Source of the DNA: Linyphia triangularis
Lineage: Eukaryota; Arthropoda; Arachnida; Araneae; Linyphiidae
Direction: 5' to 3'
DNA length: 64,000 bases
Assembly (NCBI GenBank): GCA_963978545.1
Contig: CAXBTE010000031.1
Coordinates: forward strand, 62,001 to 126,000
The position numbers and the translations under genes were made by a program. Under the pieces are notes generated by a model. That model saw only the letters and a program-made list of their open reading frames with translations, made no database searches and was not told the origin of the DNA. The first letter of the stretch is position 1. Every line of letters starts with the position of its first letter. Shown one piece after another: positions 37,891-51,518 of this stretch.

Positions 37891-38709
37891 CTCCCTTTAA
37901 CTTAGAAAGCTCTTTTTGCATGTTTTAATGAGTGTGAGGGCAATGGTTCTGTACCCTCCGGAAAGGATCCTGGAAGTTGTGCCAAACTAAAACCGGTCAA
38001 CTGATTTCAAATATCCCTCTTTTGCTCAATGTAAAAAAGTGAATTTGACTTTAAGTTAAACTATATCTAAAAAGTGTAATTAGAAATATAAAAAAATATC
38101 TAATTAAGTAAATGACATGCTTATTCGCGTGTTTCACTTTTGAGTACACCAAATCACTAACATTTTTAAATAAAAGATTTTGTAGATAAAACCACCTGAT
38201 CTCGATCCATGTATCTTCTGATTACCAGCCTGTCACTTTAATGATTACACCATTTTTTTAAAATATTTATTTGAATGTAAAACTTGTAGTCATTAATTGT
38301 TCCATAATTAAAGCAAGATTTTTTTTTTTTTTTAGTATGGCATAATTATTTTTATAAAAGTGCTAATTTTTTAAGTATTTATTTTCGTATTTAAACTCAA
38401 GTTAAAACAAAATAGAACATATTTTTATTTACGAGTAAACATTTTTGCTTGGTGTTAAGGAGGATACTTATACCCGGAAAATAAACTAGATTTTAATTTC
38501 AAACCTAAACTCTACATTATTTCCTCATGGTATTAATTGTCACTTTCGCTACAAAGAGTAGACTGTGAAGAGATTATGGTCATTACTTACATCACGCGTC
38601 TAGAGCGAAAATACCATTATTCCCGCTAAAACATCTATCGTTAATATATTACCAAAACGTAATAAAAAGAACTGATATCTCACCAAAAACAACTAAGCGT
38701 TAAAAAAAC

Positions 38710-39440
38710 TAGGGGTGTAAAACATCGTACAACTTTCAATTACACTATAATACTGAATTTGTTTATAATACTGAATTTGTGTCATTTGCCGTTTGTATAT
38801 TTTTATCATTCATTTAGAAGAAATGGCCAGTTTGGCGATATTTTTAGCAATAATTCTTGCATGGGTCTTTGGGAAAAAAAAAAACAAAAAAAAAAACACT
38901 TCGCCAAATTGATTATTTTAGCGATACTTCTCGATAATTCTTACATATTCCTTTCTATAAGTGAAACTGCGGAGAGAAGAAAAAACGATAGTTGATGAGG
39001 TATGCTTAAGGAAAGAAAACTCTGTGTTAAAACCATTCGTTTTTAACTTTTTACGGGAATTTCGGAGGTGGAGATGATTAGAACCCCTTAAGAGGCATTT
39101 TCACAGCGATTTTGAACAAAATCATTAGAGCCGTTTCTTAGCAATAATTGAACATGATTTTTTAAATGGCAGCTACCTTATGCGCATACGCTATTTTGAC
39201 GAAGACCGTAAAGTTAGGACCCATGGCCACAAGTAACCTTCATACCAAATTTGAACGTAGTAGGGCAATTTGTTCGGGAGTTATGCTAACCACAGACAGA
39301 CATTTTTTGTAGATCACTTTTTTGAAATCAGAATGTTCCAAGACGTGGAGAAATGCAAAAAATAAAAAAAAAATAAAAAAAAAATCGATTTTTTAAATTT
39401 TTTTTTTTTTATAGAATGTTATACTTTCATTACCCTATGT
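38710..39440 (+). repeat. Dispersed repeat, copy B
   Basis: It matches the block order of 19205-19940 in the Aurora intron, and its end is better kept: CATACCAAATTTGAACGTAG, GGGAGTTATGCTAACCACAG, ACAGACA, then A-rich. It lies inside the 15-kb insertion. Confidence 0.6.
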
Positions 39441-39718
39441 ATACCTATGTAATTAAAAGTAAAAAAGTCAGGTAAAATAGTTAGCTGAAAAAAGTTATGA
39501 AATCTTTGCAGGCCATTTTTTGGAAATAATCTTATTGTATATACCATCCTATGGAATAGCGATCAATTCTATAAAAGGCTATCCTACCAATACTACCAAA
39601 TGAGGCTCCTAAAAATAATCCCAATTTATTTAATTGTGTACGAGTAAAACTACCACAAAGAAATGAAATGCGGCCCCGCTTGGGAACAACAATTAGATTC
39701 TTAACGATTAGACTTAAC

Positions 39719-39721
<3 letters not shown>

Positions 39722-39755
<34 letters not shown>
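39722..39755. repeat. (TA)n microsatellite, 34 bp
   Basis: About 17 TA units followed by CGATTC. Confidence 0.95.
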
Positions 39756-39756
<1 letters not shown>

Positions 39757-39759
39757 GAT

Positions 39760-40841
39760 TCAAATTTTATATATTTCAAGTAATAATATTTTTAAGATTG
39801 TGGATACATATTAGTTGCAAAATATCTATAATTAAATTAAGATAGCAAATGTACATATTAAAAAGTAAATTTCGATTAATTTTCCTTCCAATATGAAAAT
39901 TACATTTTTTTTAATAGTATCTAGGAATCCAGTTATGTAAAACTAAAAGTGGAATTTTATAAAGTTCCTACAGTAAAATTAAATATGGGATGTTTTTTAA
40001 ATTTTCATATAAATATTCATTAGTATAAAAATGTAATTCATGTAAAAATTGTATTATTTGAATTTGATGGTATTCGTCCACTCAGATGTCTATTCATTAA
40101 ATCTATCTGAATAAGAGAAAAGTGTATTACTCTAAAAGGTCTGATAAATTTTGTTTACAGGGATGAGATAAACTCATTCTTAAATGTTATTTAGAAAAAC
40201 TTATAAATATCTTTAAACATAAATTTCCATCGAAATAAATTTCTGAAGGAACCATTTATTCATCTTTGTTGTCTTCGTAGGATCAAAATTCTTGGAAATC
40301 CTTCCCTTTTCGTTATCCTTTATCATATTGTCCTCTATCGCAATTGACTTCATTTCCCCCGTTGAAAAAACAACCAAAAACAGCCTTCTTGGGACAATCT
40401 TTTACTTGCGACCCAGCCACCCTCCCCCTTTTTTTTTTTCTTTCTCCTGTGGTCAGCTACACCGAAGGCGTCGAAAAAGAACCCCACAACATGGCAACCC
40501 TGAGAGTGGGATTCTTTGGCTACGAAAGTTGGCGAAATTAAGTGTAAATATATTTTTGAACGTAATATATAGTTGGCGCCATCTTTCGAGGAGAAATAGT
40601 AATGCAAATTTTTTAGTAGGTGTTTAAAAATAAATAACTTAACAAAAATTATATGCTTGCTGTTAATCAATTTTTAATTGTCAAAGATAATTTTAAAAAG
40701 AACATTTTAGGAATTTGCTAAAATATTTTATTAATTAAAATTATTACAATTATATGCATTAATTATACACGAATTCCGCTTTGCAAATTTGAAACTAGAA
40801 ACTTAGTAAAGTGAATATTATTTTTACAATTGTTATCAACA
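39760..40841. other. Interior of the 15-kb insertion, right part
   Basis: No gene is supported. The 65-111-codon frames on both strands around 40292-40670 overlap each other and lack motifs. CATGGCAACCCTGAGAGTGG near 40490 resembles the CAGGGTTGCC repeat end seen at 1961. Confidence 0.4.
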
Positions 40842-40958
40842 CCTATTCTCCAAGTTAAAATGCACTTTAAATAAATTATATGCTTACCTGTTAAAAGTAT
40901 AAAAAAATCTATATTGAAATTAACTCATTCAGTAAATTATTTCGGATTCACGAAATGA

Positions 40959-40989
<31 letters not shown>

Positions 40990-41737
40990 ACAGTTTTCTA
41001 CATTTATTTTATAAATAATTTATCATACTTTTTTTCATCAAATTAATTTTTACCATTTGAAAAGGTACTTTATCACTGCAGTTGACCGTGGCTGTCTGCG
41101 ATGACCTGACTTAACCAATGTATATGGTTACCAGTGCAAAGTTTTAATTTAATTTTTTTTTTAATTTTTCCCGATTTTTTCCCGGATTTTGTGGATATCT
41201 TATAAACATCTATTGGTCGTCCATTGGATTTTGTAGATGATAACTGAATGTCTTTTGGTCGTCCGCAATGTCCAGAGTAAATCTTATCGGTAGACATTGT
41301 GGAAGTACAATGGATGGATAAAGTACAACGATTTCTGGGACATTTGACCATCCATTTGACTTCTATTATCGGTAAACGTATTCTCCAGTAGATATCACAT
41401 TTTTTTAAGAGCATATCCAGTAGATATCTATTGGACGAGTTTTGGCCATGTGGGGAGTGGCTACCACGCATCAATACCACAAGTCGAATATACTGGATTT
41501 GATAGACCACCATTAGATCTCTAGAAATAGTACGTCGAAATGCGGGATTTGATAGACATCCATTAGATGCTTAGAAATGGAAAGTCGAAAAGACATGCTT
41601 TCGTGAACATCTAATAGATGTTTCAAAATTGGACGTCAAGGATAACGTTGCTTTAGATGTCTATTACATCTCCTATACATCTAATAGATCATGTGGACGA
41701 AACATAGATATCCAGTGGATAACACTGGTTATGTGGG
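40842..41737 (-). repeat. Right inverted arm of the 15-kb insertion
   Basis: The inner 615 bp (40842-41456) pair with the left arm. The outer 281 bp (41457-41737) have no partner at the left end but repeat the terminal theme: the inner copy reads CCCCACATGGCCA and the outer copy CCCACATAACCA, each followed by short palindromes such as CATCTAATAGATG and GATATCCAGTGGAT. It includes an A run of about 24 near 40963-40986. The 146-codon minus frame (41513-41073) is a by-product of the arm. Confidence 0.8.
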
Positions 41738-43202
41738 TAGTTGCAATTGGCCTTTAGTAATCCAAGTCTTTTGTAATTTTCTGAAAGCAGATTGTATTTT
41801 TTTAACCAATAATTTAGTATCTAAATCTTATCCAAATTTTTGAAAATCTTAATTTTTTTCTAATAAATTGTACATTTTAATTACAAACTAAAATCATGAT
41901 TTGTATCATCTAACAAAGCAACACTATTATTCTAACATTTGTGTCTGCAACTTTATTATCTGCCTTTTTTCAGAATTGGCATGTTTAATTAAAGACTGTA
42001 GAAACATGTAAAAAGTGTATTTTAAAGCTTAAAAAATTGTTCTAAAATTTCATATTTACTACTTGGCATTCTTATTCACAAATGGTAACGAACAAAAGTG
42101 CAATATTTTGCTTATACTATTTCTAACAATGAAGGGCGGATACAGAGTTTTACTGGGGGGGGGGGGGCTGTTGAATAACTTATGTAAATTTTGTGGCTCT
42201 TAAGTTATACTACCATACCCATGGGATAACTTAACTTTGATTATACAGAATATGTTACAAAGAGGTAAAAAGTCTCAATAACATAAAGGCGACATAATGG
42301 TTGGCTACGTGTGAATTTACGACAATAAATTTGAGATGTCTACAACTATTTGATTCAAGTTAAATATGATAGACAGATCTAACAACAAATACGTATAAAC
42401 ATTTTGAAACTATAATTTGCTTTTATGTCTTTCTTTGTCCTCAGCTTTTTTATCTCCATTTTTTGGGATGAGAACATTTATATTAAAAAAATATTCAGTG
42501 CAGATTTGTTAAATCTTGATTGATTTTATCCAAAGTCTGAGAGCAGCGCACATTAAAACATGAGCAGTCCATGTAAAATGGAGTGAGCAATCGCTGAATC
42601 CACTAATGCTAACAATAATGGTATTTGTATTTCAAGTTTTTTTTTTTAATATTAATTTAGAATTGTTCTATATAACTCATTATGATAGTTATTTACAAAT
42701 TAACTATTTTAAGATTTTACATTGACGGACAAAACCCGAGTTGCTTTGCAATTAATGTAATTTAAACAGTATTTTTTTTATTTTACACTTACTAATAGCG
42801 TACATAATTGCCTTTTTAAATCATCATTTTCCAACATGGACGTTATTTATTTAAAACAGGCTTTTGCAGAAAATTTTAAATTGTTTATCATACTAAATGC
42901 TGTCTAAAATAAAATTTGATATCACAAACAATTATTTTGTCTTATGTATCGCATGTTGACATAGCATGCGCATTTTCATTCATAGCATGCGCTTGTTCAT
43001 TGTCAAAAAAAAACAACATTTTCAAAAAGTTAAAATTATGATCTGCATAGCTTAATTTAAACTATTTTTCATACATTTCCATTTGATTCAAATGTATATT
43101 GCCATATTTATTCTTTGAAATATTTGCTATTATATTTTGTTAACATTAATCCGCCCATTTTCTTTTGAAACACAACAGCAATTGCATCAAATAGTCTGTT
43201 GG

Positions 43203-43681
43203 CCCACCTGATGGCTGTGTGGTTAACGCTCTGACCCCTTGCATGGTAAAGTTACTGGATTCGAACCCCGGATTAATCATGGTTGGTTGTTTTCAGATTA
43301 TCTGGCGCCGTCAGCAACACGAGGGCTATAATGCGCCGAAACATTCGTCATTAGACAAGCCAACATACATTTACAAACACCCATGCCAACACAGGACTCG
43401 AACCCGCAACCTCGCGGTCTAGAAGCTAGCACGCTAACCACTAAACCGTTTGGTCGGCGGATTAATCATGAATGTTCGTTATGGTTCTGAATCCACGTTA
43501 AGCTGTAAGCCTTGGCCTAATTAGCCATCATTGAGCGTAAAAATAGGTTGATTGTATAAACCAACCAATCCATATTGTTTGCAAGACTGTTTGGTGGGAA
43601 TTTTCCAGGTTTTCTCAAATTGGAAACACGCAGAATGGCCTTAGTGAAGCCTTTGCACCGTAAAACATCAATCAAATCAAA
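43203..43681 (+). mobile_element. tRNA-derived SINE (host) in unit 1
   Basis: The head has an A-box TGGCTGTGTGG (43212-43222) and a B-box GGATTCGAACCCC (43257-43269). The body resumes after the nested SINE at 43471 and ends in CATCAATCAAATCAAA, a short-repeat tail. It is broken by a second SINE at 43282-43457. The 67-codon frame at 43219-43422 is a by-product. Confidence 0.75.
43282..43457 (-). mobile_element. Second tRNA-derived SINE nested in the first (unit 1)
   Basis: On the minus strand: A-box TTTAGTGGTTAGCGTGC and B-box GCGGGTTCGAGTCC with a pairable T stem, then a body ending in AAAACAACCAAC. It is flanked by an exact 13-bp target duplication CGGATTAATCATG at 43269-43281 and 43458-43470. 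This is direct evidence of retrotransposition into the host SINE. Confidence 0.85.
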
Positions 43682-45871
43682 ACTTAAACATAGGAAAGTT
43701 TCCCCTTCATAGACTTATATGAAAGTATCCCCTTTTCACAAAAATAATTACCTGACAATGTTTCAATACAAAAGCCTTAAACTCTTGCGCCAGGCAATTT
43801 CTAACCTGATCAATCAACTGTTTTGAAACAGTCAATACAATTGCAAAACAAAAAATCTTTAAATACTTATAGCTGTGTATAAATACAGTACAATAAAAAT
43901 TATTGCAAGCATTTCCTAATTGCAATTTGTATAAAAACACAAAAGAACTCGAATTAATAGCAGGCATGTAGCCAGATGACGAGCGATAAAATATTTCATA
44001 AAATTATTTTTTTACTTCATTATAAAACAGAGAACTCTCAATATTTTTTCTTTACCTTATTCGTTCTGTATACCATTCCACCACAACATTTAATAATTGT
44101 GATTATTATTTATGACTTCATAGTGTTTATTATATGCATAGAGTTGTAAATTACTTACGATTAATAAACACATGTTGAATAAATATTCTAATATTTTCTT
44201 TGCACATAATTATACACATCCACTCTTGAAAAAAATTCTGGCTATGCTCATGATCAATTACATAGAAGTAATAATAAAAAAGTGTTAGCTGTGTTGGAAA
44301 ATGGATATTTTCATGAAATTAATTACATTCAAATTCCACACAAGCCATGTCCTACAACTTTAATACAAATTAAATTATGCTAAAAACCAGAACCTGTATT
44401 AAATGGATCTAATAGTATAACATTATAAAAAATTGAATCTGAAAGTTTTGTCTAATAAATGCCTTTTTATCCTCATTTAAGATTTTAAGACATTTTCAAA
44501 TCTTCAGTGTTTACAAAATTGAAATAAATTTAAAGAATTAAATGTAACTCAACATTAATTGAGTAGCAGCTTGTTTAAAGGAGTCAGCAAACATATTAAA
44601 ATTTGTTCCAGGTTAGTATATATAAAAGCAAACTTGGAATCAGTATCCGATATAATGTGCTCGATCTGTACAGAAATAATTTGCGTATAAAAATTTCCAC
44701 TATCTTTACGTTAGTTTCAACACAATAAAGAATTCAGTTTTAGTTACAAGATTTAAAAATATAGAATTAGCAGTATTATCGTAGTAATTTATTATCTAAA
44801 GGCTGAGGAAGTTTGTGTATATAAATGCAAATGATAAAAATATATGATAAACAACTATATTTTATTGGAACCAATTCTCAAAACTCGTGCAAATCAATAA
44901 AATTAAGAAAAAACAATAACAAACTAATGTAATAATTTCCGCACCAAATCAAAACATTCGGAAACCCTACATATTTACAAGTCCAAACCCAAAACAAAGT
45001 ATTTTCAGTGGGAAGGGAGGGGGGAAACACCAGCTTAAACGAAATAAACCGAAAGTTAACCAGCTTCTACCTTCGTTAAGAAAGTTCGATAACCAACTAA
45101 ACCAGTTTTAAAAAATCGAGTTTACGAACGGACAGTTACAAAACCAGTTAAGATTACGAACGCTTAGTTACACGGTTTTGCCTCAGGCTACATAACTCAC
45201 TTTTTCAGTTCGAGTTTACGAACGCAGCCATAGGGTGCGTTCGTAAACGTAATTTTTTTTGGTCACGAAAACTGAGTAAACTAGAATCGGATTAAATCGT
45301 TAAGTCAGTTATCGGTGTATTTTACGAACGTCCAGTTAAGAAGATCGTCGTCTGCTACTTGTTTACATTTGTCATGAGTTTTGGAAGCGAGTTTTAAATG
45401 TGCAAAAGTGTACTTTTACCGAAAAAATGAAGGAATTATTCTTTTTTTTTTACTGCCTCATGTTCAAATACATAATTCGCATGAAGATTATTTAATTTAT
45501 ATAAATTAAAATACTATTTTTTGTATATAAATATTACCTATTACGATGTACAAAAATACTGATTACTTTTTAGAATATATCAAACTGTTTTAACATCATA
45601 TAAATAAAAAAATTATATTTAGAACTAAATTCAAAACTTGTTAAGTTTATGCACTATTGATGATTTAGTGTGAGTAAGCTAAAATATGTGTTACTGCATT
45701 GAATGATAAAGGATGAACACAAATAAAAATAAGATATTAAAATGAATGTTGAAACCATATTGCTACCACAAAAGAAAGATGATTTCAATCAAACTGAACT
45801 CAAGACATGAAATATTTCACTTTAAAAAGTTTGGAAAAGATTTTGCTATGCAGTAATAATCAGAAAGGGAT

Positions 45872-45902
<31 letters not shown>

Positions 45903-45966
45903 TTAAAAATGGTCTGTAGCATATTAAAATTTCTGTTTGTAATATTTATTAGTACTTCTATAGCAG

Positions 45967-46347
45967 TATAGGACCCCCATTGGGGATTTTTTATGAGTTG
46001 AATTGGCGGTGTTGGTGCTTTTTTCAATTTCTGGGTATCCCTATATTGGTTGTTTGTTTGGATGAATTATCACACAATTAGGCAATTTTTATCTGGTACA
46101 CATCTAATAGAAGAATACCAATATTATTTAATCTAAGCTGCATTTACCTTTTTTAAGAGTTTTGTTTGCACTCTACTTCCAATTTTTAATATTATTGTTG
46201 CTAATTGCTAAACTGGAATTTATTTTGTTTACATTGCACTTTCCATCTCTTATATTATGCAAGTTACATACTCCACTCTCAACATCTTTGCCTTGACGCT
46301 TAATTTTAGTCGCAAAAGGAAAAAAAAGTCGACAATGGGGTCCTATA
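45967..46347. mobile_element. MITE A in unit 2
   Basis: Same element and borders as at 25350-25730. Carries the CAACATCTTTGCC variant shared with units 4 and 5. Confidence 0.7.
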
Positions 46348-46949
46348 CAGCTTATGTGTTTTATTCTAATATTCAAGGTGATGGCAATAGTTAATTATGA
46401 TTTTTCAAAGAGCGAGGACACCTGAATAGTGATCTTTTGGAGGCAAAACACTTCTATAATACTGTGTGGACATTCTGTACAAAACACTAAAAAACATTTT
46501 GCTAGCCTGCCACTTAAAACCATGCCTTAAATCAAGGTAAACAAAGTGACAACTTCACCAATGTCAGTTGCATTAGTACATATCTTTTTAATTGTTCGCC
46601 TCGAAAAAATTCTTGGCTGCATAGAAGGGCTTTTTTTACTGTCACACCTTGGATTGTGTTTTTCAGCCTTTAATAATATGTTGCAATTTACACTGTAAAA
46701 TACCTCTGCTTGGCTGAAAAATAAAATTTAAAGGGGGGGGGGGGGGCTCAAACCCAATTTTTTTTTAAGGCTATCGATATCTTGCCCAGAAATGATCTTT
46801 CACAGATACCGAAGACAACTATTTCCCATGCATCCACAAACAAGCTTATGTAGTGCTAGAATTGTTACCATGCATGAATAACAAATAATTAGTAAATTTA
46901 AATTTGTATGAGGAAGATAAAGGTAATGTTGTTACTTTTCTGTTAAATG

Positions 46950-47097
46950 GGGCCGTTGGCAATATCCAAGTACAGCACGGATTCTACACCAAGAATTGTT
47001 TACATATAACTGCGCCAAATTATGGCAACCATAGGCAGTTCACTTGTTACTCAAAAATGGAAGAATCTGTACCGTACTTGGATATTGCCAACGGCCC
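46950..47097. mobile_element. MITE B in unit 2
   Basis: Same element as at 26335-26482, with unchanged terminal repeats. Confidence 0.8.
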
Positions 47098-48756
47098 TCT
47101 TTAGTGGAAAAGTACCATAATTTCAATAATTGAAACATTAAAAGAAAACTTTGATTTTCATTTTGAATTTATAAACTGGAACCTTAAAATTCAATTGGGT
47201 TATAAGTTATTTTAATATACCATCTACAATTGACATCTATGGAGTTGCAATAAACATGTGCAAAGGATTTTTTTTATTTTGTATCACATAGTTGCAATTG
47301 GCCTTTAGTAATCCAAGTCTTTTGTAATTTTCTGAAAGCAGATTGTATTTTTTTAACCAATAATTTAGTATCTAAATCTTATCCAAATTTTTGAAAATCT
47401 TAATTTTTTTCTAATAAATTGTACATTTTAATTACAAACTAAAATCATGATTTGTATCATCTAACAAAGCAACACTATTATTCTAACATTTGTGTCTGCA
47501 ACTTTATTATCTGCCTTTTTTCAGAATTGGCATGTTTAATTAAAGACTGTAGAAACATGTAAAAAGTGTATTTTAAAGCTTAAAAAATTGTTCTAAAATT
47601 TCATATTTACTACTTGGCATTCTTATTCACAAATGGTAACGAACAAAAGTGCAATATTTTGCTTATACTATTTCTAACAATGAAGGGCGGATACAGAGTT
47701 TTACTGGGGGGGGGGGGGGGGCTGTTGAATAACTTATGTAAATTTTGTGGCTCTTAAGTTATACTACCATACCCATGGGATAACTTAACTTTGATTATAC
47801 AGAATATGTTACAAAGAGGTAAAAAGTCTCAATAACATAAAGGCGACATAATGGTTGGCTACGTGTGAATTTACGACAATAAATTTGAGATGTCTACAAC
47901 TATTTGATTCAAGTTAAATATGATAGACAGATCTAACAACAAATACGTATAAACATTTTGAAACTATAATTTGCTTTTATGTCTTTCTTTGTCCTCAGCT
48001 TTTTTATCTCCATTTTTTGGGATGAGAACATTTATATTAAAAAAATATTCAGTGCAGATTTGTTAAATCTTGATTGATTTTATCCAAAGTCTGAGAGCAG
48101 CGCACATTAAAACATGAGCAGTCCATGTAAAATGGAGTGAGCAATCGCTGAATCCACTAATGCTAACAATAATGGTATTTGTATTTCAAGTTTTTTTTTT
48201 TAATATTAATTTAGAATTGTTCTATATAACTCATTATGATAGTTATTTACAAATTAACTATTTTAAGATTTTACATTGACGGACAAAACCCGAGTTGCTT
48301 TGCAATTAATGTAATTTAAACAGTATTTTTTTTATTTTACACTTACTAATAGCGTACATAATTGCCTTTTTAAATCATCATTTTCCAACATGGACGTTAT
48401 TTATTTAAAACAGGCTTTTGCAGAAAATTTTAAATTGTTTATCATACTAAATGCTGTCTAAAATAAAATTTGATATCACAAACAATTATTTTGTCTTATG
48501 TATCGCATGTTGACATAGCATGCGCATTTTCATTCATAGCATGCGCTTGTTCATTGTCAAAAAAAAAAAACATTTTCAAAAAGTTAAAATTATGATCTGC
48601 ATAGCTTAATTTAAACTATTTTTCATACATTTCCATTTGATTCAAATGCATATTGCCATATTTATTCTTTGAAATATTTGCTATTATATTTTGTTAACAT
48701 TAATCCGCCCATTTTCTTTTGAAACACAACAGCAATTGCATCAAATAGTCTGTTGG

Positions 48757-49235
48757 CCCACCTGATGGCTGTGTGGTTAACGCTCTGACCCCTTGCATGG
48801 TAAAGTTACTGGATTCGAACCCCGGATTAATCATGGTTGGTTGTTTTCAGATTATCTGGCGCCGTCAGCAACACGAGGGCTATAATGCGCCGAAACATTC
48901 GTCATTAGACAAGCCAACATACATTTACAAACACCCATGCCAACACAGGACTCGAACCCGCAACCTCGCGGTCTAGAAGCTAGCACGCTAACCACTAAAC
49001 CGTTTGGTCGGCGGATTAATCATGAATGTTCGTTATGGTTCTGAATCCACGTTAAGCTGTAAGCCTTGGCCTAATTAGCCATCATTGAGCGTAAAAATAG
49101 GTTGATTGTATAAACCAACCAATCCATATTGTTTGCAAGACTGTTTGGTGGGAATTTTCCAGGTTTTCTCAAATTGGAAACACGCAGAATGGCCTTAGTG
49201 AAGCCTTTGCACCGTAAAACATCAATCAAATCAAA
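48757..49235 (+). mobile_element. Host SINE in unit 2
   Basis: Copy of the SINE at 43203-43681, again interrupted by the nested SINE. Confidence 0.75.
48836..49011 (-). mobile_element. Nested SINE in unit 2
   Basis: Copy of the SINE at 43282-43457 with the same CGGATTAATCATG flanks. Confidence 0.85.
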
Positions 49236-51518
49236 ACTTAAACATAGGAAAGTTTCCCCTTCATAGACTTATATGAAAGTATCCCCTTTTCACAAAAATA
49301 ATTACCTGACAATGTTTCAATACAAAAGCCTTAAACTCTTGCGCCAGGCAATTTCTAACCTGATCAATCAACTGTTTTGAAACAGTCAATACAATTGCAA
49401 AACAAAAAATCTTTAAATACTTATAGCTGTGTATAAATACAGTACAATAAAAATTATTGCAAGCATTTCCTAATTGCAATTTGTATAAAAACACAAAAGA
49501 ACTCGAATTAATAGCAGGCATGTAGCCAGATGACGAGCGATAAAATATTTCATAAAATTATTTTTTTACTTCATTATAAAACAGAGAACTCTCAATATTT
49601 TTTCTTTACCTTATTCGTTCTGTATACCATTCCACCACAACATTTAATAATTGTGATTATTATTTATGACTTCATAGTGTTTATTATATGCATAGAGTTG
49701 TAAATTACTTACGATTAATAAACACATGTTGAATAAATATTCTAATATTTTCTTTGCACATAATTATACACATCCACTCTTGAAAAAAATTCTGGCTATG
49801 CTCATGATCAATTACATAGAAGTAATAATAAAAAAGTGTTAGCTGTGTTGGAAAATGGATATTTTCATGAAATTAATTACATTCAAATTCCACACAAGCC
49901 ATGTCCTACAACTTTAAAACAAATTAAATTATGCTAAAAACCAGAACCTGTATTAAATGGATCTAATAGTATAACATTATAAAAAATTGAATCTGAAAGT
50001 TTTGTCTAATAAATGCCTTTTTATCCTCATTTAAGATTTTAAGACATTTTCAAATCTTCAGTGTTTACAAAATTGAAATAAATTTAAAGAATTAAATGTA
50101 ACTCAACATTAATTGAGTAGCAGCTTGTTTAAAGGAGTCAGCAAACATATTAAAATTTGTTCCAGGTTAGTATATATAAAAGCAAACTTGGAATCAGTAT
50201 CCGATATAATGTGCTCGATCTGTACAGAAATAATTTGCGTATAAAAATTTCCACTATCTTTACGTTAGTTTCAACACAATAAAGAATTCAGTTTTAGTTA
50301 CAAGATTTAAAAATATAGAATTAGCAGTATTATCGTAGTAATTTATTATCTAAAGGCTGAGGAAGTTTGTGTATATAAATGCAAATGATAAAAATATATG
50401 ATAAACAACTATATTTTATTGGAACCAATTCTCAAAACTCGTGCAAATCAATAAAATTAAGAAAAAACAATAACAAACTAATGTAATAATTTCCGCACCA
50501 AATCAAAACATTCGGAAACCCTACATATTTACAAGTCCAAACCCAAAACAAAGTATTTTCAGTGGGAAGGGAGGGGGGAAACACCAGCTTAAACGAAATA
50601 AACCGAAAGTTAACCAGCTTCTACCTTCGTTAAGAAAGTTCGATAACCAACTAAACCAGTTTTAAAAAATCGAGTTTACGAACGGACAGTTACAAAACCA
50701 GTTAAGATTACGAACGCTTAGTTACACGGTTTTGCCTCAGGCTACATAACTCACTTTTTCAGTTCGAGTTTACGAACGCAGCCATAGGGTGCGTTCGTAA
50801 ACGTAATTTTTTTTGGTCACGAAAACTGAGTAAACTAGAATCGGATTAAATCGTTAAGTCAGTTATCGGTGTATTTTACGAACGTCCAGTTAAGAAGATC
50901 GTCGTCTGCTACTTGTTTACATTTGTCATGAGTTTTGGAAGCGAGTTTTAAATGTGCAAAAGTGTACTTTTACCGAAAAAATGAAGGAATTATTCTTTTT
51001 TTTTTACTGCCTCATGTTCAAATACATAATTCGCATGAAGATTATTTAATTTATATAAATTAAAATACTATTTTTTGTATATAAATATTACCTATTACGA
51101 TGTACAAAAATACTGATTACTTTTTAGAATATATATCAAACTGTTTTAACATCATATAAATAAAAAAATTGTATTTAGAACTAAATTCAAAACTTGTTAA
51201 GTTTATGCACTATTGATGATTTAGTGTGAGTAAGCTAAAATATGTGTTACTGCATTGAATGATAAAGGATGAACACAAATAAAAATAAGATATTAAAATG
51301 AATGTTGAAACCATATTGCTACCACAAAAGAAAGATGATTTCAATCAAACTGAACTCAAGACATGAAATATTTCACTTTAAAAAGTTTGGAAAAGATTTT
51401 GCTATGCAGTAATAATCAGAAAGGGATAAAATTTTAAAAAAAAAAAAAAAAAAATTAAAAATGGTCTGTAGCATATTAAAATTTCTGTTTGTAATATTTA
51501 TTAGTACTTCTATAGCAG

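Larger units (their letters stand above)
41740..45229 (+). mobile_element. Array unit 1, right part
   Basis: The last 3490 bp of unit 1, from GTTGCAATTGG to the right terminal repeat ending GTTTACGAACGCAGCC. It holds a G run near 42157-42168, the SINE pair, and three TACGAACG motifs close to the end (45123, 45155, 45217). No transposase frame was found; the 86-codon minus frame (43967-43707) has no known motif. Confidence 0.9.
45233..50783 (+). mobile_element. Array unit 2 (complete, 5551 bp)
   Basis: Intact unit with both terminal repeats and no 15-kb insertion. Private variants include AAATTATATTTAGAAC near 45610, CAAATGCATATTG near 48646 and TTTAAAACAAATT near 49915. Confidence 0.92.

Noticed and set aside
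41073..41513. 146-codon minus-strand frame
   Set aside because: It lies in the right inverted arm, and the left arm copy breaks it into different frames.
43385..43457. A functional tRNA gene in each array unit
   Set aside because: It is the head of a SINE with target duplication and tail, not a closed cloverleaf with a pairable acceptor.
43707..43967. Conserved 86-codon minus-strand frame in every unit as a gene
   Set aside because: Its conservation only reflects the near-identity of the units; no motif, no splice logic and AT-rich noise-like composition.
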